A model generated the notes under the pieces. That model was not told the origin of the DNA and did no database searches. It worked only from the letters and a program-made list of their open reading frames with translations. The position numbers were made by a program, and so were the translations under genes. A stretch of 21,566 nt of DNA from Rhodospirillaceae bacterium. GTDB lineage: Bacteria > Pseudomonadota > Alphaproteobacteria > Thalassobaculales > Thalassobaculaceae. The stretch's first letter is position 1. Each line of letters starts with the position of its first letter. Below, one piece after another: positions 8,266 to 15,827 of this stretch. Location: positions 8,520 to 30,085 of the forward strand of contig PCAV01000067.1 of NCBI GenBank assembly GCA_002730675.1. Reading direction: 5' to 3'.

Positions 8266-9138
8266 TTATGCCATGGCGATAAGCATCACCGCAGGGACAA
8301 CCATAAAAACGGCTAAAATAATCCGCTTTGTAATAACCTCTTGTCGAAATATACAGATGCTCAGTAAAAGGGTAAAAATTGGCGAGGCCGCCACGATAGG
8401 GATCACTTGAATTACTTGCCCGTGGTAAAGCGCTGTATTAAGAGATAAGACAGCGAGACTAAAACACGCACTTGCGCTCATAAACCACTTTGTTCCTGGG
8501 TTTTTCAATGAAATAGTAGGGGACTCACTGCGCGATTTATGAATTATAAGGGTTACAAGGGCCGAGACAACGAAACCTATTAGGCCTGCCAGATAAGCAT
8601 CAGGTATTTCCTCCATGCCAACTTTTGTAAGCACGTGTGCAAGCGCACGGATGGCAGCTGCGCCAATTGGAAGAGCAAGTGCCCAAAGAGGCCAGTTAGA
8701 CGAAATTTTCCCGTCTTTTTTAGTGAGCATCATGATCGCCAATACAATTACCAGCGTGCCAATTGCTATCGAAAGATTAAGAACTTCGTTGAGGAAAATA
8801 ATACCAAGCCCAACGGCAAATAGTGGTGCGGTTGAAGTAAGAGTCGACGAGAGAGTTGGGCCAAGAAATTTCAATCCAGCAAGGGCCAAGTTCGCCGAGA
8901 CGGCGGGTCTAAATAGGCCAACTAAAACAAATACTAGTATCGCGGGTTCAATTAGATACTCTAGCTTTAGAAAGAATGGCGCTACCAAAAGATATAGCAC
9001 CGCAGATGTCGAGATGGTTATTGCTGCCCCACTTCGAGAGTCCATATGCACCAAGCCTAGACTTTGGAACTGAGCCCCTAAAGCAAAAAGAAACGCCGAT
9101 AAAAGGGATAAAAGAATAGGGAAAAAGGAATCAAACAC
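8266..9138 (-). CDS. EamA/DMT-superfamily transporter
   Basis: Inner-membrane protein of the drug/metabolite transporter superfamily, 290 residues with about ten hydrophobic helices in two EamA repeats. The first repeat ends near residue 135 and is followed by the charged loop KKDGKISSNW; the second starts near 148. Members export metabolites or amino acids, or import small solutes. The start is a GTG at 9138: an in-frame stop lies 10 codons upstream and no ATG is available before residue 32. A clear Shine-Dalgarno is not visible, so start confidence is moderate. The gene is divergent from the TauD-like dioxygenase and convergent with the amidase. It could move the substrate or a product of the neighbouring enzymes, but nothing shows direction or specificity. 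Confidence 0.88.
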   Translation of the reverse strand: MFDSFFPILLSLLSAFLFALGAQFQSLGLVHMDSRSGAAITISTSAVLYLLVAPFFLKLEYLIEPAILVFVLVGLFRPAVSANLALAGLKFLGPTLSSTLTSTAPLFAVGLGIIFLNEVLNLSIAIGTLVIVLAIMMLTKKDGKISSNWPLWALALPIGAAAIRALAHVLTKVGMEEIPDAYLAGLIGFVVSALVTLIIHKSRSESPTISLKNPGTKWFMSASACFSLAVLSLNTALYHGQVIQVIPIVAASPIFTLLLSICIFRQEVITKRIILAVFMVVPAVMLIAMA

Positions 9139-9302
9139 TATGGAAGTGGTACGATTTTTTTTGGGATATCACGACACGGATAGGGGATGTGCATCAAAAG
9201 ATTTGAGTCGCAAAAATGTCTCGTTCGTATAATCATCTAGTTTCTTATTAGAATTGATGCGTCGATTGTCAGTTTTAGGTTTGGTTTAAAGTAACACCTA
9301 TG

Positions 9303-9339
9303 TCAATAAATTCCTATTGATCTCAATGCGATGATCGCA
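9303..9339. promoter_or_regulatory. Two adjacent palindromes in the exporter/dioxygenase divergent promoter region
   Basis: The 259-base gap between the EamA gene and the dioxygenase holds TCAATA-N6-TATTGA (9303-9308 / 9315-9320) and the odd-centred palindrome TGCGAT-G-ATCGCA (9327-9339). Both have perfect 6-bp arms, and they lie 59-95 bases before the dioxygenase ATG. Such sites are typical for dimeric regulators (GntR- or LysR-type), but no regulator gene is nearby. The rest of the gap shows no other clear feature. Confidence 0.4.
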
Positions 9340-9397
9340 CTACAGATAGAGGAATTAACTTTTAGCTTTTGACTTGTTTCGATTTAGGAAAGTATAT

Positions 9398-10240
9398 ATG
9401 AACTATCAATCAATAAATGTGGCTCCTTTATCAGGTGCAATGGGGGCAGAAATAAGCGGGGTCGACCTAAGTAAAAATCTCAGCAACCAAGTTTTTACAG
9501 AAATCCACCAAGCTCTTTTAGAAAATCTTGTAATCGTTTTTCACGATCAATCCTTGACCCCTGAGGCTTGTAAATTATTTGCGCAGAAATTTGGTAAATT
9601 AGTTAAATATCCTTTCGTTGAGGGATTACAACAACATCCGGAAATATTTGAAATCCGCAAAGAGCCAGATGAGAAAAAAAATTTTGGAGGTAATTGGCAC
9701 TCCGATATGTCTTTCACGGAATTGCCTCCGATGGGTACAATGTTGTACTCCCTCGAGGTCCCGTCAAAGGGCGGTGACACCATGCTTACAAACCTGTACT
9801 TGGCCTATGAAAGTTTATCTGAGGGCTTAAAGTCCTTATTAGACGACATGGAGGCGGAATATTCTGCTGCACTAAAGCATGCCGGGGGCAGGCGTAATGT
9901 GATGAACGCCACTCGTTTCGATGTTGCCAATTTAGATAGGGCAGAAGAATCCTTTTATCACCCAATCGTCCGCAAGCACCCTGAGACCGGTCAAAAGGCG
10001 CTTTATGTAAGTTCCGGTCACCTATTACGTTTTAAGGATATGCGAGTTGAAGAAAGTAAACCCTTACTAGACTTTTTAAAAAATCATGCAACTCAGCCAG
10101 ATTTTACGTGTCGGGTGAGATATAGAAAAGGAACACTAGTTTTGTGGGACAATCGTTGCACGCAGCACAGAGCCTTAAATGATTATCATGGTGAGAGGCG
10201 GGTAATGCACCGACTTACGATTGGGGCAACTGAATTTTAA
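9398..10240 (+). CDS. TauD/TfdA family Fe(II)/2-oxoglutarate-dependent dioxygenase
   Basis: Non-heme iron, 2-oxoglutarate-dependent dioxygenase of the taurine/2,4-D dioxygenase family, 280 residues. The iron triad is complete: His101 and Asp103 in NWHSDMSF, His257 in CTQHRALNDY, with Arg268 in ERRVMHR as the 2-oxoglutarate carboxylate ligand. The N-terminal pattern PLSGAMGAEISGVDLS is typical of the TfdA/TauD branch. I chose the ATG at 9398, which has TTTAGGAAAG 6-14 bases upstream, over an in-frame TTG 8 codons earlier. Family members hydroxylate next to a heteroatom and thereby release sulfite, phenol or an amine. The next gene, a ketopantoate-reductase-like protein, follows after 29 bases in the same operon. 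Substrate unknown; taurine is not supported by any tauABC neighbour. Confidence 0.93.
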   Translation: MNYQSINVAPLSGAMGAEISGVDLSKNLSNQVFTEIHQALLENLVIVFHDQSLTPEACKLFAQKFGKLVKYPFVEGLQQHPEIFEIRKEPDEKKNFGGNWHSDMSFTELPPMGTMLYSLEVPSKGGDTMLTNLYLAYESLSEGLKSLLDDMEAEYSAALKHAGGRRNVMNATRFDVANLDRAEESFYHPIVRKHPETGQKALYVSSGHLLRFKDMRVEESKPLLDFLKNHATQPDFTCRVRYRKGTLVLWDNRCTQHRALNDYHGERRVMHRLTIGATEF

Positions 10241-10269
10241 GAAAGAGAAACACAAACTGGGAGACCGAA

Positions 10270-11322
10270 GTGCCAAAAAGAATTTTAATAATGGGTGCCG
10301 GAGCGGTAGGCTCATATGTTGGCGGTTATATGGCACGAATGGGTGAAGACGTAATTTTTGTCGACCCCTGGCCTGAACATGTGTCAGCGATCAATCATAA
10401 TGGATTGACGTTAGAAGGCCTGACAACTGAAGAATGTTTTAATACTCCAGCTCGGGCGATTAGTTTAACGGAAGTGCAATCTCTGGCACGAGAGGCCCCA
10501 ATCGACATCGCGTTTATATGTGTAAAATCCTACGATACAGCTTGGGCAGCCATGTTCATTAAAGACTATTTATCACCAACCGGGTTCTGTGTCTCTTTGC
10601 AGAATTGCATCAATGAGGAAACGATAGCTAGTATCGTGGGTTGGGGGCGCACAACCGGCTGTATTGCAGCTAAAATAGCCGTTGAACTGACTGGGCCAGG
10701 AGTTGTGAGGAGAGGGGTTCCATTAGGTGGAAAAAAACACACGGTGTTCCGAGCAGGTGAAGTGCATGGGCGCATCACACCTAGAATAGAAGAAATAGTG
10801 CGACTGTTGTCAGCGGTAGACAGTGCAAAAGTAACGTCTAATCTATGGGGTGAGAGGTGGTCAAAGTTGGTCGCAAACGCAATGAGAAACGGAATCTGCG
10901 CGGCTACAGGTATGGGTGCAAACGAGTGTGATAAGGAGCCTATAACTAGACGGCTCAGTATACGCCTAGCTGGTGAGGCCGTAAAGATCGGGCAGGCCTT
11001 GGGATATGAGCTTGAGACAATAAATAAATTTGCCCCAAATGAATGGGTTAAAGCTATGGATGGCGACGAAGAGATGATAAATACTATGGAAAATACTATG
11101 GAGGAAAGTGCCGTTGGAAGGAGTGACGCGTCGCGGCCATCTATGGCGCAAGATATAGCAAAAAAAAGGAGAACCGAGATCCACGCGATAAATGGCTTTG
11201 TGGTGGAAAAAGCAAAAGAGATTGGTTTGGACGCCCCCGTGAACAAAAAGTTAGTAGATGCGGTCCACCAGGTAGAGACTGGAGCAAAAAATCAGAGCAT
11301 CGACTTGGTCTCTTCGATTTAA
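10270..11322 (+). CDS. Ketopantoate reductase (ApbA/PanE) family oxidoreductase
   Basis: NADPH-dependent 2-keto-acid reductase fold. The Rossmann motif GAGAVGSYVGG is at 9-19, the substrate-region LQN is at 110-112, and the catalytic lysine is K199 in ERWSKLVANAMRN. It starts with GTG at 10270, preceded by CTGGGAG. At 350 residues it is clearly longer than biosynthetic PanE (about 290-310). The C-terminal half carries an acidic insert around 260-285 that contains an exact 12-bp tandem duplication (NTME twice). It is co-transcribed with the TauD-like dioxygenase, not with panB or panC. I therefore read it as a catabolic paralogue acting on a keto or hydroxy acid made by the dioxygenase step, not as the housekeeping pantothenate enzyme. 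Family call firm, role inferred. Confidence 0.88.
   Translation: MPKRILIMGAGAVGSYVGGYMARMGEDVIFVDPWPEHVSAINHNGLTLEGLTTEECFNTPARAISLTEVQSLAREAPIDIAFICVKSYDTAWAAMFIKDYLSPTGFCVSLQNCINEETIASIVGWGRTTGCIAAKIAVELTGPGVVRRGVPLGGKKHTVFRAGEVHGRITPRIEEIVRLLSAVDSAKVTSNLWGERWSKLVANAMRNGICAATGMGANECDKEPITRRLSIRLAGEAVKIGQALGYELETINKFAPNEWVKAMDGDEEMINTMENTMEESAVGRSDASRPSMAQDIAKKRRTEIHAINGFVVEKAKEIGLDAPVNKKLVDAVHQVETGAKNQSIDLVSSI
11079..11102 (+). repeat. Exact 12-bp tandem duplication inside the ApbA/PanE-like gene
   Basis: AAATACTATGGA occurs twice without a gap (11079-11090 and 11091-11102). The reading frame is kept and the protein gains one extra Asn-Thr-Met-Glu unit. Perfect identity of the copies suggests a recent event. 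Confidence 0.9.
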
Positions 11323-11327
11323 AGAAC

Positions 11328-12791
11328 TCATTTTTTTGTTGGATAAATCTTATTTACATTACGGCCATACAAATCTTCATAACGCTCAATATCATCCTCT
11401 CCTAGGTACCCTCCAGTTTGAACCTCGATAATGACCAGAGGTGTTTGTTGTTTGTTTTCTAAGCGATGCAGGAAACCAATCGGTATGTAAGTTGACTGGT
11501 TAGGGTGCAATTCCAAATCTTCCAAGTGTTGTAGGTCTTCGCCGAGGGTTATGTTGGCAATACCTTCTACGACAACCCAATGCTCTGCTCTCTTTTTATG
11601 GCTTTGAAGGGAAAGGCTTGCTCCAGGATTAACGGTAATGCGTTTAGTTTGGTATTTGGAACCAGTATTTAGTATTTCAAAAGTCCCCCAGGGACGGTGA
11701 ATGATATTGTGCGCTATATGTTCAGAGCGATTCAGGGTCTTCAGCTCAGCCACCACCAATTTTACAGACTGAGTGTGATCTTTATTGGCAACCAATATGG
11801 CATCGGAAGTTTCTGCAACGATGATGTTATCCAAACCAATAGTAGTCACTAACCTCGACGTGGAATGGACAAGCGTGTTTTTTGTTTTAAGACTTATTAC
11901 ATCGCCGATGGTTGCTGTGTTTAGTTCATCTTTCTCAAGAGTTTCCCATAAGGCATCCCATGAGCCGATATCATTCCAATCCGGGGCTACCGGCACGATA
12001 GCTGCGTTTGGAGTTTTTTCCATTACCGCGTAGTCGATTGAAATGGAGGGTATTAAATTAAAAACTTTTTTGTTAAGTCGAAGGAAGCCTAGGTCCATTT
12101 TGGCCTCCTCATATGCTCTCCTGCTACCCTTGGCAATTTCTGGATTTAATTCCTCAAGTTCTGATAAATAACAAGTAGGTTTGAAAAGAAATAGGCTGCT
12201 ATTCCACAGATAATCTCCTGATTTAAGGTATGAAGCCGCCGTCTTTTGATCTGGTTTTTCTACGAATTCATCCACATTGAAAACAGTTTCAAAGCCCGTC
12301 ATCGACGAGCCCATTTTTATATACCCATAGCCTATTTCCGGTTTTGTGGGTTTAATGCCAAATATGACGATCTTATCGGCAAATGCAGCTTCTTTCCCAT
12401 CTTGTATGGCTTGTCGAAGTGTTGAAGGTTTTTTGACCAAATGATCTGAAGCTAACAAAAGCACCAACCCATGTGGGTCAAGGTCAGATACTTTTAGTGA
12501 AGCAATGGCAGCAGCTCCAGCCGTGTTTCGACCTTCTTCTTCCAATATCACAGCGGTAGGGGTTATGTCCAATTCTGCAAGTTGTTCTTTAACGATAAAA
12601 CGATGCTCAGAATTACAAATAATGATAGGGTTTTCATACCCAGACTGATTAAAAAATCTTAGGGCGGTTTCTTGAAAAAAGCTTTGACTGCTTCCTATTT
12701 TTAGGAATTGTTTGGGATATAAAGACCTAGATATAGGCCAAAGTCTGGTCCCTGAGCCACCGGAAAGTATGACTGGATATATGTTAGACAT
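11328..12791 (-). CDS. manC: Mannose-1-phosphate guanylyltransferase / mannose-6-phosphate isomerase (bifunctional, type II PMI)
   Basis: Cytosolic sugar-nucleotide enzyme that makes GDP-mannose from mannose-1-phosphate and GTP for surface polysaccharide, with a fused isomerase domain (AlgA/ManC/CpsB architecture, 487 residues). The nucleotidyltransferase domain begins ILSGGSGTRLWPISR (8-22) with YPKQFL (25-30), and has the metal/substrate motif FVEKP at 176-180. The C-terminal cupin begins at RPWGTFE and contains LQSHKKRAEHW, the isomerase metal-binding signature. I use the ATG at 12791, which puts the GGSGTRLWP motif at its usual position; an ATG 10 codons earlier has no ribosome binding site either. 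Its stop faces the ketopantoate-reductase-like gene 5 bases away. No other polysaccharide gene is in view, so it looks like a stand-alone supply enzyme. Confidence 0.95.
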   Translation of the reverse strand: MSNIYPVILSGGSGTRLWPISRSLYPKQFLKIGSSQSFFQETALRFFNQSGYENPIIICNSEHRFIVKEQLAELDITPTAVILEEEGRNTAGAAAIASLKVSDLDPHGLVLLLASDHLVKKPSTLRQAIQDGKEAAFADKIVIFGIKPTKPEIGYGYIKMGSSMTGFETVFNVDEFVEKPDQKTAASYLKSGDYLWNSSLFLFKPTCYLSELEELNPEIAKGSRRAYEEAKMDLGFLRLNKKVFNLIPSISIDYAVMEKTPNAAIVPVAPDWNDIGSWDALWETLEKDELNTATIGDVISLKTKNTLVHSTSRLVTTIGLDNIIVAETSDAILVANKDHTQSVKLVVAELKTLNRSEHIAHNIIHRPWGTFEILNTGSKYQTKRITVNPGASLSLQSHKKRAEHWVVVEGIANITLGEDLQHLEDLELHPNQSTYIPIGFLHRLENKQQTPLVIIEVQTGGYLGEDDIERYEDLYGRNVNKIYPTKK

Positions 12792-12877
12792 GTGTAATTT
12801 GTAATCTCTACCGCATCCCATTACAACTTTTTGGTGTATGTTCTTGCGAGAATTTTTAGTGGGAAAGGAAATAATTC

Positions 12878-13789
12878 ATGATACTTGTTTTTGGGTCTAT
12901 AAATGCAGATTTTTTCCTAAGTGTAAAAAGTCTTCCAAGACCTGGTGAAACAGTGCTTTGCCCTTCCTACACGTTTTATCCAGGAGGAAAAGGCGCGAAT
13001 CAGGCTGTGGCTGCTGCTCGTCTTGGCGCTGAAGTGATGTTTGCGGGTTCTGTTGGTAAGGATCCTTATGGAGTCCAGGTTCTTAAATCACTTCGCGATG
13101 TTGGGATAAATCTAAATCGCGTGAACTCTAAAGGTACTTCAACAGGGACTGCTTTTGTCGTGGTCGAAGAGGATGGCGAAAATCAAATTGTTGTTGCTAG
13201 TGGGGCAAATCTTGAGACATGCTCTAACCAAATAAAAGATAGTGATTTAAGCCTATGCACGTACATAGTTTTGCAGTTGGAAGTACCTGTAAAAGAAATA
13301 GAGGATATTATTTTTCGTGCAAAAGCTGCAGGTTGTAAAATCATTCTTAATTACGCTCCAGCAAATGTAATTCAACCAACAGCGATCGAGTGCTGCGACT
13401 ATTTGATAATGAATGAAATCGAAGCTAATAGCTTATTTGGTCAAAAAAAAGGAGTTGAAGAATACGCCATAAAATTTTCCGAGCGTTTTGATGCCGAATG
13501 TATTATTACGCTTGGCCCAAAGGGTAGCTTGCTGGCCACCAGAGAGGGTCTTTATAAAATAGATGCATTAAAGATAGAGGCAATTGATACAGTGGGAGCG
13601 GGTGATATGTTTGTAGGTGCTTTTTCTGCCGGTTTGTTCAAAGGGGAGTGCAGTACTAACTCACTTAAGAGAGCGACCATAGCAAGTGGATTGGCGTGTA
13701 AATTTGAGGGTGCGCAACCGTCTTCTGTGACCCCTCAACTTGTTGAATCACAACTTCACAGGCTACCTTCACCGAGAAAAATTGTCTGA
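12878..13789 (+). CDS. rbsK: Ribokinase (PfkB family)
   Basis: PfkB-family sugar kinase, 303 residues, most like ribokinase, which phosphorylates D-ribose at O5 so it can enter the pentose phosphate pathway. Visible signatures are the N-terminal GSINADFFL (6-14), PGGKGANQAVAAARLGA (35-51; the GGKGAN ribose-binding block), NEIEAN (179-184), and the C-terminal PfkB motif DTVGAGDMFVGAFSAG (237-252) with catalytic Asp243. The ATG follows GGGAAAGGA at a good distance. It is divergent from manC across 86 bases. No ribose ABC genes are adjacent; ribose could come from nucleosides imported by a transporter such as the one at the left edge, but the two loci are 10 kb apart and the link is speculative. 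A closely related sugar kinase cannot be excluded. Confidence 0.9.
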   Translation: MILVFGSINADFFLSVKSLPRPGETVLCPSYTFYPGGKGANQAVAAARLGAEVMFAGSVGKDPYGVQVLKSLRDVGINLNRVNSKGTSTGTAFVVVEEDGENQIVVASGANLETCSNQIKDSDLSLCTYIVLQLEVPVKEIEDIIFRAKAAGCKIILNYAPANVIQPTAIECCDYLIMNEIEANSLFGQKKGVEEYAIKFSERFDAECIITLGPKGSLLATREGLYKIDALKIEAIDTVGAGDMFVGAFSAGLFKGECSTNSLKRATIASGLACKFEGAQPSSVTPQLVESQLHRLPSPRKIV

Positions 13790-13834
13790 CCAAACATTAT
13801 ACGTTCGATACAGAAGACTTTTGCGTGAGTGACA

Positions 13835-14242
13835 TCATTTTCTACATGTTGCTCTATAAACCCAGCTATCTCCCTGTTTTCTTGCATAAACGTCGATGGA
13901 TCGATCCCACCTCGAGTAACATGAGAATAAGGGAAGTGTAAGATAGTTAGTTAATACAAATGAAATTGTATCTCCACCGTATAGCATTCCTTTGAGGCAA
14001 ACTTTCTTACTTTCGTTTCTCGCGAGTCTAAAATTTTTCCTCTCGCGTGATTTTAGCTGTACCCGCCCAGTTACACTAAAGGGAGCATAATTTCTAATTA
14101 CAGTACAGATCTCTTTTGTTGCCCCTTGCCCTTTCGGTGGCTGCATCTCTCGCTTGTTAAGGGATATAGTCTCAGCCTCGTCACAGCCTATTAACAGAAC
14201 TAGCGGACACAACCCAATAAGGAGCCAGTAAAGTTGTTTCAT
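13835..14242 (-). CDS. Small putative lipoprotein, unknown family
   Basis: I do not recognise this 135-residue protein. It has a clear lipoprotein signal: Lys at position 2, a hydrophobic stretch from 5 to 18, and the lipobox LLIGC with the acylated Cys20, followed by Asp-Glu. Asp at +2 is an inner-membrane retention signal in enterobacteria; whether it works here is unknown. The mature part is basic, with four further cysteines (near 46, 82, 108 and 133) that could form two disulfides in the periplasm. It appears to be mostly beta strand (IRNYAPFSVTGRVQLKSRERKNFRL). AAGG precedes the ATG. It is the last gene of the pyrE-GST group, 49 bases after the GST, and convergent with ribokinase, so transcription may be shared with pyrE. 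Confidence 0.7.
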   Translation of the reverse strand: MKQLYWLLIGLCPLVLLIGCDEAETISLNKREMQPPKGQGATKEICTVIRNYAPFSVTGRVQLKSRERKNFRLARNESKKVCLKGMLYGGDTISFVLTNYLTLPLFSCYSRWDRSIDVYARKQGDSWVYRATCRK

Positions 14243-14291
14243 TTGATGGCCTTTTCAGCCAATAATCTGTTGTTAGCAACCAAAAGACGAA

Positions 14292-14915
14292 CTAGGTAAG
14301 CGGAATTTCGAGTACATTTTTTTTAAATGATGGCCGTGCGGTCAAACTGTTGTACCAATTTTCTAAATGGTTCATTGCGGGACGATTTTTAATAAGTTCC
14401 AGCCATCGGTAGACCATAATTCCCAATGGGATGTCCCCAATAGTAAAATTATCGCCTGCAACAAAGGGTTTGTCGGAAAGGTTATTGTCGAGGATTTTCA
14501 TAACATCAATCATCTTAAGCCGATTTGCTTCGATGACTGACATATCCCGCTCATTCTCTGGTGTCCGAACTAATCCCCAAAATATTGGTGTAATTACCGG
14601 CGCTACTGTAGTTTGCTGCCAGTCCATCCAACGATCGGAACTTGCACGAATTTTTGGATTATCTGGATAGAATTCTTTATCGCCATGTTTTGCAGCAAGA
14701 TATCTAACAATAGCATTGGACTCCCAAAGAATGAAATCATCCTCTTCCATTGTTGGAACTCTTGCGTTTGGATTCATGTTGAGGTATGGCGCTTCATCTA
14801 CTATGCCGAATTCTCCACCAGCATCGATCCGCTCGTATTGAACCTTCATCTCGTCAAGAGCCCACACAACTTTTTGAACGTTTGAAGAGTTATTTCTTCC
14901 ATGAATTTTCAGCAT
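14292..14915 (-). CDS. Glutathione S-transferase family protein
   Basis: Cytosolic GST, 207 residues. The thioredoxin-like N-terminal domain (1-77) has NNSSNVQKV at 8-16, where a Ser is the likely thiolate-stabilising residue (Theta/Beta-like). It also has NARVPTMEEDD (50-60) with the cis-Pro, and ESNAIVRYLA (65-74), the glutathione gamma-glutamyl binding block. The helical C-terminal domain holds the N-capping box FTIGDIP near residue 157. It begins 16 bases after the pyrE stop, so the two are co-transcribed, although no functional link between pyrimidine synthesis and GST is known to me. The ATG has no good Shine-Dalgarno; translational coupling to pyrE is possible. General detoxification or a specific conjugation cannot be told apart here. 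Confidence 0.92.
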   Translation of the reverse strand: MLKIHGRNNSSNVQKVVWALDEMKVQYERIDAGGEFGIVDEAPYLNMNPNARVPTMEEDDFILWESNAIVRYLAAKHGDKEFYPDNPKIRASSDRWMDWQQTTVAPVITPIFWGLVRTPENERDMSVIEANRLKMIDVMKILDNNLSDKPFVAGDNFTIGDIPLGIMVYRWLELIKNRPAMNHLENWYNSLTARPSFKKNVLEIPLT

Positions 14916-14931
14916 TGATTAAAAGCCCACA

Positions 14932-15621
14932 TTAGTTGTTTGTTTTTGGCTCGTACTTTTCGGCCCAAGCATCGGGATCGTTAAGAAAGTGTCTGACAGT
15001 TTCGAGTTCTTCATCTGTATAAGATTTTTCTTTCGCCACTTCTAGTATATCCCACCAAGTGCATAGGCCGTGGAGAGAGACGCCTTGCTCCTTAAGCTTT
15101 GTTACGCTTTCAGGAAAATTTCCATAATGAAAAACCACAAAACAGTGTTCGATAATACCTCCAGCATCTCGAATTGCCTGGATGAAATTAAGTTTACTGC
15201 CTCCATCAGTGGCCAAATCTTCTACTAAAAGAACCCGTGCATTTTTTTTAAATGTACCCTCTATCCGCGCATTCTTGCCAAAACCTTTCGGTTGCTTCCT
15301 GACATATAACATAGGAAGCGCTAATAGTTCTGATATCCAAGCGGCAAAAGGAATACCAGCAGTTTCTCCGCCGGCCACTGCATCAAACGCTTCCGCTCCA
15401 ACTTGATTGTAGAGGAGATCTCTCCCCATTTGCATGAGTAAAGACCGGGCTCGCGGGTACGAAATTATGCGTCTACAATCGACATAGACAGGGGAAAGTC
15501 TTCCTGAAGTAAATGTGAAAGGATTATCCGGGCTGATTGTTACAGCTTTAATATCTAAAAGAATTTTTGCAGCAAGTCGCGCAGGCATGATTCGCGTATC
15601 TGTAGTCAATTCTCCGGTCAT
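14932..15621 (-). CDS. pyrE: Orotate phosphoribosyltransferase
   Basis: Converts orotate and PRPP to orotidine 5'-phosphate in de novo pyrimidine synthesis. At 229 residues it is the usual alphaproteobacterial length. Evidence is FTFTSGRLSPVYVDCRR (36-51) for orotate binding, YVRKQPKGFGKNARIEG (106-122), the flexible catalytic loop, and the PRPP motif VLLVEDLATDGGSK (130-143). The ATG is preceded by GGGATT. A 13-codon reading frame upstream ends on the TGA that overlaps this ATG and may couple translation. The gene follows thiE after 206 bases and leads the pyrE-GST-lipoprotein group. It is a confident housekeeping call. Confidence 0.95.
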   Translation of the reverse strand: MTGELTTDTRIMPARLAAKILLDIKAVTISPDNPFTFTSGRLSPVYVDCRRIISYPRARSLLMQMGRDLLYNQVGAEAFDAVAGGETAGIPFAAWISELLALPMLYVRKQPKGFGKNARIEGTFKKNARVLLVEDLATDGGSKLNFIQAIRDAGGIIEHCFVVFHYGNFPESVTKLKEQGVSLHGLCTWWDILEVAKEKSYTDEELETVRHFLNDPDAWAEKYEPKTNN

Positions 15622-15827
15622 AAAGAAATCCCATTACTTTTACTCTTGGATTGATCCATAATATACCCTGAAGCTTAAGTGATGCACAGCCGTTTTAATA
15701 TGCATTATTGAGGTTTCCGCCAACGCGAATAATTTCGGCCAAGTTTATCAATCGGGGGAAGTACTTTACCAAGTAAGTATGGAATAATAGCTCGTTAAAG
15801 TTCTTACGAGAAACGAAGATGTTTTAG
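15622..15827 (-). other. thiE-pyrE intergenic region with a short upstream reading frame
   Basis: This 206-base gap separates two same-strand genes. On the minus strand an ATG at 15659 opens a 13-codon frame (MDQSKSKSNGISL) whose TGA (15618) overlaps the pyrE ATG. Just after thiE, CTCGT and ACGAG form a weak hairpin followed by TATTATT, which is not a convincing terminator. A TATATT/TATTAT -10-like stretch lies directly before the short frame, without a clear -35. Confidence 0.3.

Noticed and set aside
9374..9397. TTG start for the TauD-like dioxygenase
   Set aside because: The ATG at 9398 has a good AGGAAAG site and gives the typical family N terminus.
10566..11246. Open frame of 226 codons on the minus strand
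   Set aside because: It is fully antisense to the PanE-like gene, Ser/Ile/Phe-rich without recognisable domains; the plus-strand protein has clear motifs.
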